Assembly (NCBI GenBank): GCA_019916065.1
Contig: CM034242.1
Span: 14,136,823-14,200,822 of the forward strand
DNA: 64,000 nucleotides
DNA from: Vitellaria paradoxa
Lineage: Eukaryota > Streptophyta > Magnoliopsida > Ericales > Sapotaceae
Reading direction: 5' to 3'
The notes under the pieces were generated by a model. It saw nothing but the letters and a program-made list of their open reading frames with translations, made no database searches and had not been told where the DNA came from. Made by a program: the position numbers and the translations under genes. Positions 56,545-64,000 of the stretch are shown here, piece by piece; within the stretch, counting starts at the first letter, position 1; the number at the start of each line of letters is the position of its first letter.

Positions 56545-57975
56545 AGGTATAAAAATAAAATAATGTAATGGTTAAAAATTTAAAATTTGTAAAATAATTT
56601 AATTAGAGATAATTTTTAGAAATTATTTGATTTAAAATTTAAATTTAATGAGAGGTTGAAGGGTATTTTAGAAAATTAAAAATTCTCACCAAAATTGAAA
56701 CTTTATTAATTTTAAGTTTCACCAATTCTTTAGTGTTTCATCAATATAATAATATAGATAATTTTTAAACTATATTCTTATATAAGCTGCGTTTGGCGCA
56801 CTAAAAAGTGACAAAAAATGAGATAAAAATAACTTTATTTATATTTTTATAAAGTTTGATATAAAAACATAATTGTTTATACAAAAAAATATAAATAAAA
56901 TAATATATATAAATACAAAAAAAAAATATATGAAATATATTTTTTAATCTTTCAACCCCAAACTCAATCCAAATAATTATATGAGTTTGGAAAACTTTGC
57001 AATCCCAAAAAATAAGCCAAACCTAAAATATCTAGTCTTATATAAAACCGAAGAAATTTAACTCTTTAGGCTTATTTTGCGAACTTGTTTTTTAATGCTA
57101 ATATTAGTTCAGAAAAAAAAAAATGGTCTAAACCATTTGAAAATGTAAAAGAAAAAATGCTTTCTTTTAAGCCCTTTTTTTTTTATAAAAACTTGACGCA
57201 TAATTATTTTGTAATTTAATAAAATATGATGACTAGCAATTTTAGTCATCTGTTATATTTTAAATCTCACTTTTACAAGTATTATTTAGACCTTTTTTTC
57301 ATAGAATATTATATGTTACGACTATTTAAATCTAAGTAAATATTAATTATTACTAAAATTATGATCTAAGTTTTTTTGAGAGACGCAGGAATATAATTGG
57401 CATTTCAATTAATGATAGCTAAAAAAAGAAAAAAAACACTTTGAATAAATAGTATTACTAATATTGAAAATAATATATAAATGTTTATTATACATATAAA
57501 AATACTATGAACAGTATAGATAATATAAATATTAGAATAATGTTATTATTACAAATATAAATAATGTTATTGATTAATTAATGACAAGATAAATGACATT
57601 ATAATTAATTTTTAAATAAAAATTGAAGAATTTTATTATTAATGATCAATAATAAAAGTTTTCCAGAAATTTTGTCAACGAAACTTATTTTGGGTTTTTT
57701 TTTTATTTTTTCTAAATAAATAGAACTTTAAAATGTCAAGTAACAAAGATGAATAAAAAAACAAAGTTCTCCAGCAATATTTTTTTTTTTACATATTTAT
57801 TTATTTAATTTTTTAATAGAGAGCTAAAGAATGGACAGAACTTTGGATTCAATCCAAGATAAAATCCCTTTCCAGTAAGTGAAAATGAGATAAATGACAT
57901 TCCTTAATGAGACTTTGGATGCTCCGAACAGAAAAAGAGAAATTCCTGTGCAATAATGTATAAATGACACGAGAA
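56545..57975. other. Intergenic, upstream of the coiled-coil gene
   Basis: AT-rich, non-coding. No gene, tRNA or clear mobile-element end. Confidence 0.4.
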
Positions 57976-58119
57976 AAGATTGAAAATTGATACGAAGGTT
58001 TCTACTGATTGTGATGGTGGGACAGAGTGTCCGTATACAACACCTGTCTCAAACACTGATTCGATTCAACCCGTCCCACATTTTTCCACCCTTTTTGCCA
58101 ATGGCCATGGCAGCAGGGC

Positions 58120-58120
<1 letters not shown>

Positions 58121-58155
<35 letters not shown>

Positions 58156-58336
58156 TAGTGAGGAAAACAATTGAAGAAGAAGAAAGCTTAAAGAAAGGAA
58201 GATTAGATTACGCTTTTCCAAACAGGTAGTTGGATGTGAGAGAATTGTACTATTAATAAGATATTAGAGAGAGAAAGAGGGAGTGTGCGTCTACTTGTAT
58301 CTACTTATATAGAGACAGAGACAGAGACAGAGAGAG
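58121..58336 (+). promoter_or_regulatory. GA-rich 5' leader of the coiled-coil gene
   Basis: A (GA)n run at 58121-58152 and a second GA/GACA run at 58313-58336 lead directly to the ATG at 58337, the same arrangement as at the uL14m gene. Between them lies a purine-rich segment. BPC-type GAGA factors could bind here; that is inference. Confidence 0.55.
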
Positions 58337-58873
58337 ATGAAAAGGGGAGGGAAAAGTGGAGGGCCAGAAGAAAGAGAAGAGAATTTGGGGGAACGGTTGA
58401 GGAGAGGGGCAGCAGTGGGGAAAAGAGGGGGGCAACAAACTCCAGTTTTGCCCCCGTGGAGACAACTGCTAGCTGCTGGCACTGGTAGTGATGCGCGAGA
58501 TAGCAGCTTCATTCAAGTGCCTTTTCTTCTTCCTCCTCCTCCTCCATCAGTCTCTGCAAGAAAGCTCGCTGCCACCCTTTGGGAGCTCCACAACTATGGC
58601 CTTCCTCTCCCTAAAATGAAACGCGGTGGGCCTCCACACCCTCAAAGGCTTCGCTGCCTCCATCATCGCCACCTTCATCCGGAGAAGGCCCTCGACCTCC
58701 TCGATCCTTTCCCCAGTTCCCCTGACCTGGTACACTCACAAATTCCTGTTTGTTCATACTTGTACATTGATGTTCTCTTTTTGGGTATTGATTATTTGGG
58801 TTCGATTGTAATTGTGATTTGTTCTGATGGGATTAGGTTGGTTTTTTTTTTTTTTTTTGTTTTTCCTTAATTC

Positions 58874-58915
<42 letters not shown>

Positions 58916-61900
58916 GGATCAGATTGTTTCAATAAGGTTGTGCTTTTAGGTTTTGGGTCTATTTTTGGTTTCATTTTTATGCCTCTGTCAATTGCGGTTG
59001 GTTCTCTGTCATTTATGAATTGTTTGTTGCTTTGTTCTACTCTGTTAAAATTATCGTGTTTTGTTTGATTTTTATCCACATCATGTAAGGACTTTGAATT
59101 CCTCTGTATTTAGCTGTTTGGGTTTGTTTCACTGTCTAATTGTCCAATTCAAATTTATTCATGTTTGTTCTCATTGTCGGCCGTGGGAAATTTTTTTCCT
59201 CCAAGTTGCATGTTTTGGAGAAGTTATTCTTCTTTCTGTTATTGCTCGTAAATTGTAGTGTAGGGGGCCTGCACTTGTCTTTTTAAAATAAATTTCTTAT
59301 TCATTTCCAACTTCAGAGTTTCTTATTATGCAACATCAGTCACAAATATCTGTACGTAACTACGCAATTGTGTATTAATGTTGATGCCGATGTACCGGAA
59401 ATAATTCTAGAAGGTTCTGTGAGTTTATTTAACTTATTCATTTGCAGGGTCTCGAGATATGTTTAGTTAGACTTGTTTGACAAAATTTTAGTTTTCAATT
59501 TTTGTTTTCATTTTTTTCTTAAAATTGAACATAAAACTTGTTTGGCAAATTTATTTTCAGTTTTTAGTTTTCCAAAAAAAAAATTGTTTTCAAAATTTTT
59601 AAAAATTGTGGAAACATAAGAAAGGTGTTTTAAGTTTTCATTTTCCTCTTCCACCACCACAAGCCACAACCACATCTGCCTCCGGCCAACACCGCCTGCT
59701 GTCATCCGCTGCCAACCATCGCCAGCTGGCCAACCACAACATTTGCCATATCTATGCTCATGGCTATCAGGATATAAAGTCGTTTATTTGAAGAGGTAAG
59801 TGGTAGAATTTATTTGAAGGTAATAAACAAAAATAAAACCAAAAGTGGAAAAGGAAAGTAGTTTAAAATTTAAGTAATTAACCTAATAATAAGAGATGAT
59901 GTGAGAAGAAAAATACTAAAAAATGGGAATTAGTTTTGAGAGAATATTAGATTGGGAATATTTTTAAACAGTAATATTATTTGAGCTAAAAAGTCAAATA
60001 CTGAAATACATAATCCTCGAGTACTCCTGTATATGTATCACACATGTCACACGATGTGTCCACTTATTTTTCTTCAAACATATGATTAAGGCAAACCTTA
60101 ATATGAGCATATAGTTGAAACCCCTTAAATCATAAATTCTTGTATTTGATATTTTGTTTTATTGAATTAGTTTTGTTTTGGATGTTACATTCATATATAT
60201 CGTTAATAAAAAAAAATATACATTTTTTGGATGTATTCTTATTGTGTTCATATCCTTGAATTTTAAAAATTGTTATATCCATGTCTCCACCCTGTATCTC
60301 ACATCTGTGCTTCTTAGCATGGTGAAATTTTGCATCAATTTAAGGCGTGATATTGGATTGGTTAAAGTTGGCTAGAGCTTCCAGCTTAGGTCTTAATGTG
60401 TGTAAAAAGATAGTTGCCCGTTTGGCAAGAATCAATTTTTAGCAACTTTTAGCAAGTTTTAGTAATTTTTTATCAAAAGTTACTAATAAAAGTTACAAAA
60501 TATTGGTATGCCAAACGAACTCTAAGCTCATATTCCTTCGATGGCTTCATTTGCAGTGACAGAATTGTACATCCAGATGCTATGTAAATGACACAAGTTA
60601 TTAACATTCCACCAATTAATTGAAATTTTCTATTAAACCTACTTGATTCTGCAGTTCTATGACCGTTTTTTTGTTAGTCCTCCAAATTGCCTGACTTTCC
60701 TAATATTTTATTGTAGTAATGTTACATAACTAGAAGAGAAGTTTATCAGAAGAAATAATGAGAATGATCTTGATGTGAAACACTTGTGAGCCTATCGCTT
60801 GAATATAGCAAATCCATATAAATTTATTTGAATTACAACTCTACCACTGTCATAGCATTTTCCTTTATAATGTCATAGGATCCGCTTGGTTTTCTTTTTC
60901 AGATGGAACCTTATAACCCTGTCATCACACCTACTACTTCTTTGGAATTCGAGGGAAGGATTGGAGAGACAGGTTATAGCCTCAAAACATCTACAGAACT
61001 GATAAGACTACTGAACCGAATCTGGATCCTGGAAGAACAGCAAACATCCATTATGTCACTCGTGAAAGCATTGAAAAAGGAGCTAAAAGGTGCTCATGCA
61101 ACGATCAAAATTTTGGTCAGAGATCAGCAAATCAGTAGGCACGTGATAGAAGACTTGAGGAATCAAATTGCGGAGAATAAGCTAGTCAGGAAGAGCAAGG
61201 AGCAGGATCAGATAAGTGCTGTCGTTAAGTCTGTAAGGGACGAACTAGAAGACGAGAGGAAGTTGAGGAAGCGCTCTGAGGGGCTGCATAGGAAGTTAGC
61301 TTGTGAGCTTTATGAGGTGAAAACATCTCTCGCTGACACTGTGAAAGAGCTGGAAGCAGAAAGAGAACATCTGAAGCTTTTGGAAGACCTTTGTGATGAG
61401 TTTGCTTGGGGAATTATGGATAATGAACAAGGTGTTCGTGCTTTGAAACAGAAAAAATTGGACGAGGACTGGGTGGACAGAGATGTTTGTAATCAGTTGA
61501 TCCTCCATTTTTCCAAATCTTGGCTTGATGAAAGGATGCAGATGAAACTACGTGGGCAGCAGTAGTGATGATGGAGAAAAGAACTCAGTAGCGGATAAAT
61601 TAAGCTCTGAAATAACGACCTTTCTTGGTGCTAGTGATGGCTTGGCGCCAAGGGGTACAAACTTGCACCGGAGTTCTCTGAATGCGGCTGCTAGTGCTCC
61701 TCATGCCGGTAATGGAAGAGGTTCTTTGGGCAGAGATTCACATTGTTTTGAGCTAAACAGACAAAGCGTGGGCGGCTTAAAACCTTGCAAAGATGAACCT
61801 GAAGATAATTGCACTCATGACCGAGCAAAAGCAAATCATCCCACCAGATTTTCGGCAGAGGCCTTGTCATGCAACGAAAGCGAGCCCCAAGTTGTGGACG

Positions 61901-62276
61901 ATGAACAGCGCGAAATTGCAGAAAAGTCTGAAATTCACAAGGCAACAGAAGAGTCTGATGATGTGGGAAAGAACCATGCTGATTTCCGATCAGGTCCTGT
62001 TATTGATGAATTAATAAGCAGTCAATATTTGTTGTCAGAAGCTCGGCATGTGCATCCAGAGATGGTTTCTTCTGGTAACTCTGCATGGAGGCGGCGAGCT
62101 AGTCCAGTAAGACAATGGACCGCAACGCTTCCATCTCACGACCTTGAGATAACTGAGTCGTCTTCGAAGTTGCCTCCGAAGGTAAGGAGAATACTTTGAA
62201 GGTAAAGCAACTTGAAGCTGGGACAAGAGGTCAGCGATCACGACCAGGTTTAAAAGTTTCCAAAGCTTCGTTCTAG
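58337..62276 (+). CDS. Coiled-coil protein of the At5g41620 / USO1-like family, with two frameshifts
   Basis: Land-plant family of unknown biochemical role, often labelled intracellular-transport USO1-like because of its coiled coils. Exon 1 is 58337-58729: MKRGGKSGG, LGERLRRGAAVGKRGG, and the family block VSARKLAATLWEL. Exon 2 starts at 60903 after TTTTTCAG. Both junctions are phase 0, and the product continues EPYNPVITPTTSLEF, YSLKTSTELIRLLNRIW and a long coiled coil (~170-330) with VRDELEDERKLRKRSE, LLEDLCDEFAWGI and WLDERMQMKL. Then an extra base at about 61551 shifts the frame, and EKNSVADKLSSEI resumes in the next frame to SPVRQW and SSSKLPP. A missing base at about 62176-62186 shifts it back, and KENTLK...RGQRSRPGLK ends at TAG 62274-62276. 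Corrected length is about 590 residues against ~620 in relatives. The usual LRRHVA...HHR segment between the exons is not found. Confidence 0.85.
58874..58914. repeat. (ATT)n microsatellite
   Basis: About 13 trinucleotide units in the intron of the coiled-coil gene, just after a T17 run. Confidence 0.9.
60419..60517. mobile_element. Short MITE in the intron of the coiled-coil gene
   Basis: 99 bp with perfect 9-bp terminal inverted repeats CGTTTGGCA (60419-60427) and TGCCAAACG (60509-60517). The interior is made of AGCAACTTTTAGCAAGTTTT and ATCAAAAGTTACTAATAAAA, which also pair with each other. Confidence 0.75.
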
Positions 62277-63231
62277 TCTTAAGTGATTTAATTTGTTAGC
62301 TTTGGCTTCATGAGTGTTCCCATAAGGCTTGTGAATATATGTGGCTATGTCAGTTTTTTAGTCTGTGAGTTTGGAATCAACATGTGTATAAGAGTTTTAT
62401 AGTATAATGTAGAAGAGTTCACATTCAATAACCTATATGGTTTTGAGTACAGAGACTGTTCCATCCCACTATTTGGGTGAAATATGTAACCAACTTGCTA
62501 TACGGATGTAATTATGTAATTTTATCAATCCATATTGTTGGGATCGAACACTCACACGATCGAATATCAATATGCACAAAATAAGAAGGAAAAAAAAATC
62601 AAACACATAAAGAATTATAACTATGGAAGAATACAAATCAACTCCTGGCCTCTATTTCCAACCATCTCTTCTTCTAGCACTACTTGATTTTTTCTAAATA
62701 CGCGAAGAACTTCACCTTTAGAAAATAGAAAATAAAACAAAATAACAAAAATAAAAAAATAAATTAAATGCCACCTAAACATTTGAAAATAAGCATTTCC
62801 AAAAAAATAAGATTATTCTGGAGACCTAAAACATGTTTAACATCTGTTAATGTCATAACTGTCCCACTTATGCGTGCGAAACTATACTGTCCTCATACTA
62901 ATAACCTTATTCTTTGCATCATTAGCCATTCTGACAGTATATAAATTACAAGCCTAATATGTCATAGAGTATTCTCTGACTAAAAACATGTTAGACAAAC
63001 ATCTAGAGTCCAATATTTATTCTAATTTATCAAAACTTGAGAAAACTGAAAGTAAAATATATTCCTCTTCAATTTGCGAGTTTTATATCATTGTTGCCAC
63101 TAATGATTGTTCATGCGCTTTCCATTCCTTAATACTTTGCATAATCATCTTCAAATGACCCTCTTGATCACAAAATAGCCAAACTGTTTTTAACCCTAGG
63201 GCAACATAACATTAGCTTCAATTGAAAAAGC
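62277..63231. other. 3' flank of the coiled-coil gene and possible copia LTR
   Basis: The 3' untranslated region probably ends within 62400-62530. At 62537 TGTTGGGATCGAACACTCAC begins a stretch that looks like the end of a copia-type LTR in minus orientation, fitting the gag remnant beyond it. Its other border is not identified. Confidence 0.4.
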
Positions 63232-63781
63232 TCAACCTTGAAAAAGAAAGGTGGTAAGCCGAGTTGAACCACAACACACCATCAAAGTTTTCCAGGTAAG
63301 ATCCCAATCAATCCCCTGGTGAAGAGGAATGACCGAGATCTTGATTTGGCTATACTTGTATGTAGCCAGCCATGTTAGCTCCACGTGAGCACTGTGAATA
63401 ACCACCTTCTTTCCAAACCCTCCTTGGATTTGTCTTAATATGCCTCTAGATTGACCACCTCTAGATGTAACCATAAACCCCTCCTCTGAGTTGTGACATT
63501 CCTTCTTATTTAACGAATCGTGAGAAGTAAGAAAAGCTACTACATCAGTTAACTCAAGAGTGTCTTTTTCATGCATCAATTTAGTCCATAGATGCTCACA
63601 TGATAGAGATAAGGAAACACCAGTAGGAGAATTGCCTTGTATTCTTCTTTAATTTTAGCACCAACAGATTCCAATTTTGTTAATAATCTATTGAACTCAT
63701 CAATGTGCGTTATCATGTATGCACTTTTGCCATCTGAAGTGCATACAATTGTTTCTTCAATGACAACCTATTCATCAAGGA
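63232..63781 (-). pseudogene. Decayed Ty1/copia gag (UBN2-type) fragment
   Basis: On the minus strand three frames carry pieces of one copia gag in the right order. They are SLMNRLSLKKQLYALQMAK, then MITHIDEFNRLLTKLES with KIKEEYKAILLL, then EHLWTKLMHEKDTLELTDVV with FLTSHDSLNKKE and VTSRGGQSRG. At least two frameshifts separate them. The zinc knuckle, integrase and reverse transcriptase expected downstream are absent. A dead remnant with no transposition function. Confidence 0.85.
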
Positions 63782-63789
63782 TCTAGACT

Positions 63790-64000
63790 TATACCCTGCT
63801 CTCTAAGCTTGAAAAGTAAGAGAAGTCGGAGGAAAAGGACAGAGAGGGTCTTAGTTATTTTTGTACCTACATTATGCCCATACTCTGGTCGGGGTAAGTC
63901 CTTACTTGAGTCAAGGTACGTTCTTACTTGAGTAGAGTACCCCGAGCAAAGTAAAAGAAATCAAAAGTTGCTCCTTACTTATCTATGTAAAATCTTTTCG
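63790..64000. other. Right edge, nothing recognised
   Basis: A repeated word CCTTACTTGAGT / TCTTACTTGAGT occurs at about 63900 and 63923. It could be the leader or LTR of the copia element continuing out of the window. Confidence 0.35.

Overview
The window is nuclear DNA of a flowering plant. It is AT-rich and gene-poor: four recognisable protein-coding loci with spliceosomal introns and land-plant products (mitochondrial uL14, a DIR-a dirigent protein, a CHX cation/H+ exchanger, a land-plant coiled-coil protein). They lie in a sea of LTR-retrotransposon remnants, SINEs (one is a clear Au-SINE), foldback MITEs and microsatellites. The species cannot be named from the sequence. There is no bacterial, organellar or viral gene cluster and no CRISPR array.

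Layout. 1-2.1 kb: tandem repeats and MITE-like DNA. 2.4-5.9 kb (+): three-exon uL14m gene (HUELLENLOS-paralog type) with an Au-SINE in intron 1. 5.9-11.9 kb: intergenic, nested MITEs. 11.9-12.5 kb (-): single-exon dirigent gene. 12.6-21.4 kb: intergenic, AT-rich. 21.4-25.4 kb (-): three-exon CHX18-like antiporter, with a probable TATA promoter and GA/CT-rich leader near 27.2-27.46 kb. 29.2-37.5 kb: solo LTRs and a 2.6-kb tandem duplication. 41-50 kb: LTR-retrotransposon debris, including two adjacent ~1.8-kb LTRs, an initiator-Met-tRNA primer-binding site and a gag-like fragment, facing an inverted LTR copy. 50-58 kb: AT-rich repeats and MITEs. 58.3-62.3 kb (+): two-exon coiled-coil gene (At5g41620/USO1-like). 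63.2-63.8 kb (-): decayed Ty1/copia gag.

The genes look functionally independent. Their striking shared feature is that three of the four carry small disabling changes in otherwise clean frames. The uL14m gene has a TGA in place of a conserved codon, with the lost tail still readable behind it. The CHX gene has one extra base. The coiled-coil gene has +1 and -1 shifts about 630 bp apart. Either the assembly has residual base errors, or several genes here are recently inactivated. This cannot be decided from one sequence.

The most informative structure is the 31.0-35.8 kb tandem duplication. Each copy is the empty-site control for insertions in the other (a 330-bp tRNA-derived SINE with target-site duplication, foldback MITEs), so the order of events can be read directly. 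I found no evidence for a wholly new biological system.
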